DNA of 47,234 nucleotides. It comes from an uncultured Aquabacterium sp. GTDB taxonomy: Bacteria > Pseudomonadota > Gammaproteobacteria > Burkholderiales > Burkholderiaceae_C. The position numbers and the translations under genes were made by a program. Shown here piece by piece: positions 17,796 through 25,130 of the stretch. The stretch is from NCBI RefSeq assembly GCF_947366995.1, contig NZ_CANBCC010000026.1:1-47234 (forward strand), written 5' to 3'. The first letter of the stretch is position 1, and each line of letters begins with the position of its first letter. The notes beneath the pieces were generated by a model, which made no database searches, was not told the DNA's origin, and was given only the letters and a program-made list of their open reading frames with translations.

Positions 17796-19622
17796 TCAGG
17801 CCTCGTGCTGCTGCAGGCGCCACATCTGCGCATACCGGCCGTTCGCGGCCAGCAGCTGCGGGTGCGTGCCGCGCTCGATGATGCGGCCCTGATCCATCAC
17901 CAGGATCTCGTGCGCGTGCACGATGGTCGACAACCGGTGCGCGATCACCAGCACCGTCTTGCCCTGGCCGACGGCCGCCAGCTCGGCCTGGATGGCGCGC
18001 TCGTTCGCCGAATCGAGCGCCGAGGTCGCCTCGTCGAACACGAGGATGGGTGGGTTCTTCAGCAGCGTGCGGGCAATGGCCACGCGCTGCTTCTCGCCGC
18101 CCGACAGCTTCAGGCCGCGCTCGCCCACCATGGTGTCGTAGCCCGCCGGTGTGGCCTCGATGAAATCGTGGATGTGCGCCGCCCTGGCCGCCTGCTCCAC
18201 CTGCTCGCGCGTGGCGTCGGGGCGGCCGTAGGCGATGTTGTAGGCCACGGTGTCGTTGAACAGCACGGTGTCCTGCGGCACGATGCCGATGTGCCGGCGC
18301 AGGCTGTCCTGCGTGAGGCTGCGGACATCGTGGCCATTCACGGTGATGCGGCCGCCCTGCACGTCGTAGAAGCGGTACAGCAGCCGCGCCAGCGTCGACT
18401 TGCCCGAGCCCGACGGGCCCACCACGGCCACCGTCTGCCCGCCCGGAATCTCGAAGCTCACGTCGTGCAGGATGGGACGGGACGGGTCGTACGCGAACTG
18501 CACATGGTCGAACCGCACGGCCGGAGCCAGGTGGTCCTTGATCAGCAGCGGACGGGCGTCGGCGGCGTCGGCCACCTCGCGCTCGCGCGCCATCAGCGTG
18601 AACATCTTGTCGAGGTCGGTGAGCGACTGCTTGATCTCGCGGTAGATCACGCCCAGGAAGTTCAGCGGGATGTAGAGCTGGATCATGAAGGCATTGACCA
18701 TGACCAAGTCGCCCACCGTCATGCGCCCGTCAACCACGCCCTGCGTGGCTCGCCACAGCATGGCGATCAGGGCCGTGGCGATGATGGTCTGCTGCCCGGC
18801 GTTGAGCAGTGACAGCGTCTGCTGCGTGCGCACGGCCACCTTGCGCAGACGCTCCAGCGCCTCGTCATAACGCCGGCCCTCGAAGGCCTCGTTGTTGAAG
18901 TACTTGACGGTCTCGTAGTTCAGCAGCGAATCGACCGCGCGCGTGTGCGCCTTGGAATCGAGCTCGTTCATCTCGCGCCGAAAACGGGTGCGCCACGTGG
19001 TCACGCCCACGGTGAAGCTCACGTACAGCACCAGCGCTGCCACCGTGATCCACACGAACACCATGTCGAACTTGCTGCCCAGCAGCGTCAGCACCAGCGC
19101 CACCTCGATCACCGTGGGAACGATGCTGTAAAGCGAGTACGAAATCAGCGAGTGCACCGCGCGCGTGCCGCGCTCGATGTCGCGGGTCATGCCGCCCGTC
19201 TGGCGCTCGAGGTGAAAGCGCAGGCTCAGCGCATGCAGGTGCGAGAACACCTCCAGCGAGATGCGCCGCGCCGCGCCCTCGGTGGCCTTGGCGAACACCA
19301 GCTCGCGCAGCTCGGTGAACACCGAGGTCGACAGGCGCAGCAACCCGTAGCCCAGCAGCAGCCCGGCGGGCACGGCCAGCAGCGCCTGCGGGCTGCCCGC
19401 ATCGGGCGCCAGGCGGTCCACCAGGTTCTTGAGGACGAGCGGCACGCTCACGTTGGCCAGCTTGGCGCCCACCATGAAGGCCAGCGCCAGCATCACCCGG
19501 CCCTTGTAGGCCCACAAATAGGGCCACAGGCGAGCCAGGGTCTGGCGTTCGCTGTGCTGTGGGGCGGCGGAGGGGGAGCCGGCTGGGGTCTCGGCGGCAG
19601 GAACGTGTGCGTAGCGGCGCAT
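17796..19622 (-). CDS. Atm1-type ABC exporter (fused permease and ATPase)
   Basis: A 608-residue half-transporter that would work as a homodimer in the inner membrane. Residues 40-330 form the six-helix permease and 370-600 the ATPase. The ATPase has Walker A GPSGSGKST, signature LSGGEKQRVAIART, Walker B ILVFDEATSALDS and the switch histidine in IAHRLST. The block NYETVKYFNNEAFEGRRY is characteristic of the Atm1/HMT1 group, whose members export glutathione-linked metal or sulfur compounds. That substrate is inferred from the group only. The divergent YciA-like gene starts 54 bases away, so the two promoters must be compact or overlap. Confidence 0.92.
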   Translation of the reverse strand: MRRYAHVPAAETPAGSPSAAPQHSERQTLARLWPYLWAYKGRVMLALAFMVGAKLANVSVPLVLKNLVDRLAPDAGSPQALLAVPAGLLLGYGLLRLSTSVFTELRELVFAKATEGAARRISLEVFSHLHALSLRFHLERQTGGMTRDIERGTRAVHSLISYSLYSIVPTVIEVALVLTLLGSKFDMVFVWITVAALVLYVSFTVGVTTWRTRFRREMNELDSKAHTRAVDSLLNYETVKYFNNEAFEGRRYDEALERLRKVAVRTQQTLSLLNAGQQTIIATALIAMLWRATQGVVDGRMTVGDLVMVNAFMIQLYIPLNFLGVIYREIKQSLTDLDKMFTLMAREREVADAADARPLLIKDHLAPAVRFDHVQFAYDPSRPILHDVSFEIPGGQTVAVVGPSGSGKSTLARLLYRFYDVQGGRITVNGHDVRSLTQDSLRRHIGIVPQDTVLFNDTVAYNIAYGRPDATREQVEQAARAAHIHDFIEATPAGYDTMVGERGLKLSGGEKQRVAIARTLLKNPPILVFDEATSALDSANERAIQAELAAVGQGKTVLVIAHRLSTIVHAHEILVMDQGRIIERGTHPQLLAANGRYAQMWRLQQHEA

Positions 19623-19675
19623 TCTGGAACAATCACGGGTCAGACCGAAGACGCAGATTGTCTGCCTGATTGCCC

Positions 19676-20098
19676 ATGACCGTCGTTCCCCGCCCCAACA
19701 CCCTTCTGACCCCCGCCGATCTGCATCCCGACATGGAGCTCGTCATGCGGGTCATGCCCATGCCCAAGGACGCCAACGGCAATGGCGACATCTTCGGCGG
19801 CTGGATCATGGCCCAGGTCGATCTGGCTGGCTGCGTGCTGCCCGGCCGCATCTCGCGCGGGCGCGTGGCGACCGTCGCCGTCAACGAGTTCGTTTTCCGC
19901 AATGCGGTGTCGGTGGGCGACCTGCTGTCGTTCTACGCCCGCATCGAATCGGTGGGCCGCACGTCGATGAAGGTGCATGTCGAGGTCTGGGCCGAGCGCC
20001 AGCCCACCGACCCGATCCTCGTGAAGGTCACCGAGGCGCACATCACGTACGTCGCCATCGACCTTGAAGGCAAGCCCCGGCCCGTGCCTGCGGCCTGA
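19676..20098 (+). CDS. acyl-CoA thioesterase, YciA-like hotdog fold
   Basis: A 140-residue single-hotdog enzyme that hydrolyses acyl-CoA thioesters. The family blocks are NGDIFGGWIMAQVDLAG, containing the conserved Asn/Asp region and helix, then VATVAVNEFVFRNAVSVGD and VTEAHITYVAID. The length is close to E. coli YciA. The ATG at 19676 is used; a TTG two codons earlier is possible. Chain-length preference cannot be predicted from the sequence. Confidence 0.9.
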   Translation: MTVVPRPNTLLTPADLHPDMELVMRVMPMPKDANGNGDIFGGWIMAQVDLAGCVLPGRISRGRVATVAVNEFVFRNAVSVGDLLSFYARIESVGRTSMKVHVEVWAERQPTDPILVKVTEAHITYVAIDLEGKPRPVPAA

Positions 20099-20216
20099 TC
20101 CGCCCCTCGGTCCTTACCCGCGGGTTGCGGCAGGTCAAGCGAGCCGGCAGCGCACCGCGCGCGACGCCACCCTGTCGCCGGGCGCCCACCGCGGTCTGTG
20201 CGACCATGTCGGCCTT

Positions 20217-20948
20217 ATGGACGCGCTCACCTCGACCTCCCTCGATCAGGTTCCCGATGCCCTTCACCAGCAAGGCTGGGCCCTGCTTCGCCCGGCCGTG
20301 CTGCTGGACTGGCTTCACAGCGACGCCGCCACGGCCGACGCCCTGCACGCCAGCTGGAACGACCTGCCGCCCGACCAGCACCTGCGCGACGGCGGGCACT
20401 ACCGCTTCCGCCGTCACAGCTGCTTCACGCTCGACATCGCCGACGGCACACTGACCCAGGTGCAGCACCGCGCGCACTGGCAACCGGTCACCTACAACGC
20501 ACTGCACGGCGGCTTCGAGCGCTGGTTCGAACCCGTCGCACCGGCTATCTGTGCTCACCCGCTGTGGCAGGGGCTGCTCACGCAGATCGGTCAGCTGCTG
20601 GCGCGCGTCAAGCCCGTGGACCGCTGGTACATCGAGGCCCACCAGTTCCGGGTCGACACCACCGGTGGCATCGGTCGGCCGACGCCGGAGGGCGCTCACC
20701 GCGATGGCGTCGACTTCGTGGCCGTGCTGATGCTCGAGCGCCATGCCATCAAGGGCGGCGAGACCCGGGTCTTCGAAGCCGACGGCCCGCGCGGCGTGCG
20801 CTTCACGCTGACCGAGCCCTGGAGCACCATGCTGATCGACGACGAGCGCGTGATCCACGAATCGACGCCGATCCAGCCCCTGGGCGACCACGGCTGGCGC
20901 GACACGCTGGTGCTCACCTTCCGCCAGGGCGGCTTCCAGGGGCCGTAA
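20217..20948 (+). CDS. 2OG-Fe(II) dioxygenase family protein
   Basis: A 243-residue protein matching the 2OG-Fe dioxygenase family that includes bacterial free-amino-acid hydroxylases. The iron triad is visible: His161 and Asp163 in AHRDGVDF and His214 in RVIHESTPI. RDTLVLTFR near the end supplies a probable 2-oxoglutarate-binding Arg. The ATG at 20217 is chosen over one at 20064, whose extra 51 codons are basic, non-conserved and overlap the thioesterase gene. The hydroxylation substrate is unknown; an amino acid is a guess from family precedent. Confidence 0.82.
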   Translation: MDALTSTSLDQVPDALHQQGWALLRPAVLLDWLHSDAATADALHASWNDLPPDQHLRDGGHYRFRRHSCFTLDIADGTLTQVQHRAHWQPVTYNALHGGFERWFEPVAPAICAHPLWQGLLTQIGQLLARVKPVDRWYIEAHQFRVDTTGGIGRPTPEGAHRDGVDFVAVLMLERHAIKGGETRVFEADGPRGVRFTLTEPWSTMLIDDERVIHESTPIQPLGDHGWRDTLVLTFRQGGFQGP

Positions 20949-20969
20949 GCGCGACGACCCGAGGCGGCG

Positions 20970-21899
20970 TCAGGTGCGCCGCCAGTCCTTGTTCAACAGG
21001 TGGCGGCCCTCGTTCTGTGCCACCACGACGCGATCGCGCCCGGTGCGCTTGGCGGCGTACAACCCTTCGTCGGCACGGCCCAGCACGTGGGCCCAGTCTT
21101 CATCAGGCAGGCTGCGCGCCAGGCCGATGCTGACGGTCAGCTGCAGCATCCCGCCCAGCGTGTCGATCATGATCTGAGACACGACCTGGCGCAGCCGCTC
21201 GGCCACGCCGCGCGCGTCGTCCAGATCGGTGCTGCTTAGCACCACCAGGAACTCCTCGCCACCGATGCGGCCCACCCGGTCACCGTCGCGCAGGTTACCG
21301 CGCAGGCAGTCGGCCACGCGGGTCAGCGCTTCGTCGCCGATGGCGTGACCGAAGCGGTCGTTGATGGATTTGAAATGGTCGACATCGACCATGAGCAGGC
21401 ACAGCGGCTGCCGGGTCTGACGCCGGTCGGCGTGCAGTCCTTCCAGGTGGGCGAGGATGGCGCGCCGGTTGAGCAAGCCCGTCAGCGCATCACGGTCAGC
21501 CAGATCGGCCAAACGGTGCTCCAGCGCCTTGCGCTCGGTGATGTCGAGGATGGTGCCCACCAGACCGCACACAACGCCCTGCTCATCTCGCACCGCCGCC
21601 TTGTAGAACAGCACGTGCAGCCGTTCGCCATTGGGGCGCTGCACTTCCGCTTCGTAGCGCTGCTCGCCTCCGGCCTGCATCAAGGCCTCATCGGCCGCCT
21701 GGTAGACACGGGCGAGCTCGGGCGGAGACAGGTCGAACACCGACATCCCGAGCAGCTCCTCTGGCCGCTTGCCCATCAGCTCGGTGAAGGCGCGGTTGCA
21801 CCCTTGGTAGCGGCCGGCGCGGTCCTTGAAGAAGACCGGCGTGGGCAGCGCGTCCAGCACGGACTGGACCAGGGTGGAAGGCAGACGGATGTCGAACAA
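20970..21899 (-). CDS. PAS-GGDEF diguanylate cyclase
   Basis: Makes the second messenger c-di-GMP from GTP. A PAS domain (about residues 10-120, ending in the PAC motif GTILDITERKALE) precedes the GGDEF domain (about 135-300). The active-site GGEEF is residues 213-217 in RIGGEEFLVVL. An inhibitory-site RxxD (RDGD, 204-207) lies five residues before it, so product feedback is likely. No membrane helix is seen, so it is probably cytosolic. The start appears to be TTG: an in-frame TGA lies six bases upstream and the first internal ATG would cut the PAS domain. No clear ribosome site is visible. Confidence 0.88.
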   Translation of the reverse strand: MFDIRLPSTLVQSVLDALPTPVFFKDRAGRYQGCNRAFTELMGKRPEELLGMSVFDLSPPELARVYQAADEALMQAGGEQRYEAEVQRPNGERLHVLFYKAAVRDEQGVVCGLVGTILDITERKALEHRLADLADRDALTGLLNRRAILAHLEGLHADRRQTRQPLCLLMVDVDHFKSINDRFGHAIGDEALTRVADCLRGNLRDGDRVGRIGGEEFLVVLSSTDLDDARGVAERLRQVVSQIMIDTLGGMLQLTVSIGLARSLPDEDWAHVLGRADEGLYAAKRTGRDRVVVAQNEGRHLLNKDWRRT

Positions 21900-22047
21900 G
21901 GCGGGTCAGGACGGCAGCGCACGGCGCCACCACGTAGAAGACCGGAAGGGGCCCATTATGCGCGCCGCCCCTGCCTTTGACACCACCCTGGCGAGACTTA
22001 CTTCGCATTCTGCCGACCCGCATCGCCCGTAAGGCGCGACAGTTCAT

Positions 22048-22072
22048 GGACAGGCCTTTAACAGGCCCGTCC
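22048..22072 (-). other. hairpin after the isomerase-like gene
   Basis: GGACAGGCCT and AGGCCCGTCC form a 10-bp stem with one G-U/mismatch position and a five-base loop, three bases past the stop of the enoyl-CoA isomerase-like gene. No T-run follows on either strand, so a terminator role is only possible. Confidence 0.3.
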
Positions 22073-22075
22073 GTT

Positions 22076-22852
22076 TCAGCACTTCGAAAAATCGGGCTTG
22101 CGCTTTTCCATCACCGCGCTGATGGCCTCGCGGGCGGCCGGGCCGCGCAGCAGCTCACCGAAGGACTGGAACTCGTCGATCATGGCCTGGGCCAGACCGG
22201 TCATCGGCTTCTTCATCAGCGCCTTCGTGGCGCGCAGCGAGGTGGCCGGCTTGGCGGCCAGCTTGGCGGCCTGCGCCTGGGCGTATCCGTTCACTTCGTT
22301 GGGCGGCAGGATGCGGTTGACCAGGCCCATCTCCAGCGCCTCGTCGGCGTAGAAGGCCTCGCCCAGCAGCAGCTTTTCGGCCGCGCGCTGGTAGCCCAGC
22401 AGCTGCGGCAACAGCAGGCTCGAGCCGCCCTCGGCGCACACGCCCAGGTTGACGAACGGCAGGCTGAAGGCCGCGTTGTCACCCGCGTAGACCAGGTCGC
22501 AGTGCAGCAGCAGCGTCGTGCCGATGCCCACGGCCGGGCCGCACACGGCCGCCACCACGGGCTTGGGGAAGGTGCGCAGCGCTTCCAGGAAGCGCACCAC
22601 CGGGGCCGGCTCGGCGCCCGGCGACAGGTCGGCCGGCTTGCTCAGGAAGTCGGCCAGGTCGTTGCCCGCGGTGAAGACCTCGACCGCCCCCTGGAACACC
22701 ACCACGCGCACGGCGTCGTCCTGGGCTGCCTCGGTCAGGGCGTCGGCCAGCGCCGAGTACATCGCGGTCGTGATCGCGTTCTTCTTCTCGATGCGGTTGA
22801 AGGTGAGGGTCAGCACCGCGCCTTCGACGTGGGCGAGGATGGGATCGGACAT
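22076..22852 (-). CDS. enoyl-CoA hydratase/isomerase, probably isomerase type
   Basis: A 258-residue crotonase-fold enzyme. The oxyanion-hole region is TAGNDLADF, and a second block reads GPAVGIGTTLLLHCDLVYA. The first catalytic glutamate of true hydratases (GGGCE in that block) is absent here, while a single Glu is kept in GVCAEGGSSLLLPQ. This matches the delta3,delta2-enoyl-CoA isomerase (ECI2) pattern better than hydratase. It would shift double bonds during breakdown of unsaturated fatty acids. AGGAGA precedes the ATG at 22852. It follows the hydrolase gene by 65 bases on the same strand and may be co-transcribed with it. Confidence 0.85.
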   Translation of the reverse strand: MSDPILAHVEGAVLTLTFNRIEKKNAITTAMYSALADALTEAAQDDAVRVVVFQGAVEVFTAGNDLADFLSKPADLSPGAEPAPVVRFLEALRTFPKPVVAAVCGPAVGIGTTLLLHCDLVYAGDNAAFSLPFVNLGVCAEGGSSLLLPQLLGYQRAAEKLLLGEAFYADEALEMGLVNRILPPNEVNGYAQAQAAKLAAKPATSLRATKALMKKPMTGLAQAMIDEFQSFGELLRGPAAREAISAVMEKRKPDFSKC

Positions 22853-22917
22853 GAGAGGTCTCCTGAAGGATGCGGTTCGAGAGGCAGGGGCCGGAATCAA
22901 GGCGCCATGTTAGGGCG

Positions 22918-23817
22918 TCAGGCGGCCTGCCGGGAGGGTTCAGCCGTGTCGGCCTGCGGTGTCACGCCCAGCCAGGCCAGGCTGTGTGCCCAGCCGCGCG
23001 GGCCCGTGCGAGCGTGAAAGAAATCGAAGTGGCCCACGCGCGCCGCCCCGATGTCCTGCGGACGCAGGTGGAGGTGGCGCACGGTGGTGCCGGTGTAGCC
23101 CGCGTGCACGGCGCGGATCCCGCGCGCGCTGGCCATCGTGTCGTCGGTGAAGAGCACGGCCGTGATCGGCTTGCGCACCGCGGCGTACGCGGCCACTACT
23201 TCGGCCCCTTCGCTGAACAGGAAGTCGGAGCTGGCACACCAGCGCTTCCACTGCGCGACGATGCCCCGCGGCAGGTCACCCACCGCGTTGATCCGCCGCC
23301 CGGCGAAATAGCCGTGACGCGCCACGCTGAGCGGCACCACCACATGCCAGAACAGCCCCATCCACGGCCGCAGCCGCGGCGCCAGGTGACGCGTGAAGCC
23401 GCTGCCGCTGCCCAGCGTCACGACGTGGTCGATCTGCGGGTGCTGCGGCATCATCCCGAACAGGATGCCGCCCATGCTGTGGCCGAACCAGCTGATGGGC
23501 AGCCCCGGGTGGCGTTCGCTCACCAGCGCCATGATGGCCGGCGCATCGTGCCGCGCCCAGTCGGTCAGGCGGGCGCGATAACGCTTCAGGTCGGCCGGGG
23601 CCGACTCGCCCATGCCGCGCCAGTCGAGCGTGTAGACCACGCAACCATGGCCGGCCAGCCAGCGTGCATAGCGGTCATAGAACGACTGCGGCACACCCAG
23701 CGCCGGCGCCACGATGACGGCGCGCTGCACCGTCGCCCCCTCCAGCGGCCGGAAGGCCCGGGCCGCCAGCGTGTGGCCATCGTCGGTGTGCAGGTGGAGG
23801 TGTTCGAGGTGTTCCAT
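22918..23817 (-). CDS. alpha/beta hydrolase, serine type
   Basis: A 299-residue alpha/beta hydrolase. The nucleophile elbow is WFGHSMGG, an earlier block VVYTLDWRGMGES is typical of the fold, and a candidate catalytic His lies in VGHFDFF. It resembles esterases found beside beta-oxidation genes; no signal peptide or lid domain is obvious. It sits between the thiolase terminator and the isomerase-like gene. The substrate is unknown. Confidence 0.82.
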   Translation of the reverse strand: MEHLEHLHLHTDDGHTLAARAFRPLEGATVQRAVIVAPALGVPQSFYDRYARWLAGHGCVVYTLDWRGMGESAPADLKRYRARLTDWARHDAPAIMALVSERHPGLPISWFGHSMGGILFGMMPQHPQIDHVVTLGSGSGFTRHLAPRLRPWMGLFWHVVVPLSVARHGYFAGRRINAVGDLPRGIVAQWKRWCASSDFLFSEGAEVVAAYAAVRKPITAVLFTDDTMASARGIRAVHAGYTGTTVRHLHLRPQDIGAARVGHFDFFHARTGPRGWAHSLAWLGVTPQADTAEPSRQAA

Positions 23818-23835
23818 GGTGGCGAGGCGTTCAAG

Positions 23836-23860
23836 AAAAAGCCCGCACGGCGGCGGGCTT
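23836..23860 (-). terminator. Rho-independent terminator of the beta-oxidation operon
   Basis: Stem AAGCCCGC/GCGGGCTT (23839-23846 with 23853-23860) and a six-base loop, followed on the minus strand by a T-run. It lies 29 bases after the thiolase stop codon and separates it from the hydrolase gene. Confidence 0.8.
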
Positions 23861-23888
23861 TCTCAGGCGTCCAGCGCGATGGGGCCGA

Positions 23889-25112
23889 TTACAGGCTGTC
23901 CACGCGCTCGAAGATGCCGGCAGCGCCCTGGCCGGTGCCGATGCACATCGTCACCATGCCGTACTTGCCGCCAGTGCGACGCAGGCCGTGCACCACGGTG
24001 GCGGCACGGATGGCGCCGGTGGCACCCAGCGGGTGGCCCAGAGCGATGGCGCCGCCCATGGGGTTCACCTTGGCGCGGTCCAGCACGTAGCCCTTGCTGT
24101 CCAGATCCTTCAGCACGGCCAGCGACTGGGCGGCGAAGGCTTCGTTCAGCTCGACCCAGTCCATGTCCGAGGCCTTCAGGCCGGCATATTCCAGAGCCTT
24201 GGGGATGGCTTCGATCGGGCCGATGCCCATGATCTCGGGCGGCACGCCCTTGACCGCGAAGGCCACGAACTTGGCCAGCGGCTGCAGACCGTACTTCTCG
24301 CAGGCTTCCTTCGAAGCCAGGATCAGGCAGCCAGCGCCGTCCGAGGTCTGCGACGAGTTGCCGGCCGTGACCGAACCCTTGGCCGCGAACACCGGGCGCA
24401 GCTTGGCCAGGCCTTCCATCGAGGTGTCGGGGCGCGCGCCTTCGTCACGGGTGATGACCTTCTTGGTGACGGTCACCTCGCCGGTCTCGAGGTTGGGCGT
24501 GCGCACTTCCACTTCGATCGGGGTGGTCTCGGCGTCGAACCAGCCAGCCTGCTGGGCGGCGATGGCGCGGCGGTGCGATTCCACCGAGAAGGCGTCCTGC
24601 TCTTCACGGGTGACTTGCCACTTCTCGGCCACCTTCTCGGCGGTCATGCCCATGCCATAGGCGATGCCGACGTTCTCGTCGACGTTGACCACGGCCGGGT
24701 TGAACGAGGGCTTGGAGCCGCCCATGGGCACCATGGACATCGATTCCACGCCACCGGCGATCATGACTTCGGCTTCACCGACGCGGATGCGGTCGGCGGC
24801 CATCGACACGGCGGTGATGCCGGCCGCGCAGAAGCGGTTCACGGTGGCACCGGCCACGGTCTTGGGCAGACCCGACAGCAGCGCGGCGATCTTCGCCACG
24901 TTCATGCCCTGTTCGCCTTCGGGCATCGCGCAGCCGATGATGGCGTCTTCGATGGCGGCCGGATCCAGCGAGGGAACCTGCTTCAGGGCGTTCTTGATGG
25001 TGGCGACCAGCAGGTCGTCAGGACGGGTGTTCTTGAACACGCCACGGCCCGACTTGCCGATCGGGGTGCGGGTGGCGGCAACGACGTAGACGTCGCGGAG
25101 TTGCTTGGACAT
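23889..25112 (-). CDS. fadA: acetyl-CoA C-acyltransferase (thiolase)
   Basis: Last step of fatty-acid beta-oxidation: cleaves 3-ketoacyl-CoA with CoA to acetyl-CoA and a shortened acyl-CoA. The nucleophilic cysteine is in NRFCAAGITAVSMAAD, the histidine in GGAIALGHPLGATG, and the second cysteine in MVTMCIGTGQGAAGIFE. The length of 407 is normal. It follows the multifunctional dehydrogenase/hydratase by 18 bases, so the pair should form one functional unit. A biosynthetic acetoacetyl-CoA thiolase is possible by sequence, but the operon argues for degradation. Confidence 0.93.
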   Translation of the reverse strand: MSKQLRDVYVVAATRTPIGKSGRGVFKNTRPDDLLVATIKNALKQVPSLDPAAIEDAIIGCAMPEGEQGMNVAKIAALLSGLPKTVAGATVNRFCAAGITAVSMAADRIRVGEAEVMIAGGVESMSMVPMGGSKPSFNPAVVNVDENVGIAYGMGMTAEKVAEKWQVTREEQDAFSVESHRRAIAAQQAGWFDAETTPIEVEVRTPNLETGEVTVTKKVITRDEGARPDTSMEGLAKLRPVFAAKGSVTAGNSSQTSDGAGCLILASKEACEKYGLQPLAKFVAFAVKGVPPEIMGIGPIEAIPKALEYAGLKASDMDWVELNEAFAAQSLAVLKDLDSKGYVLDRAKVNPMGGAIALGHPLGATGAIRAATVVHGLRRTGGKYGMVTMCIGTGQGAAGIFERVDSL

Positions 25113-25130
25113 GTGTGTGTCTCCGATCGA

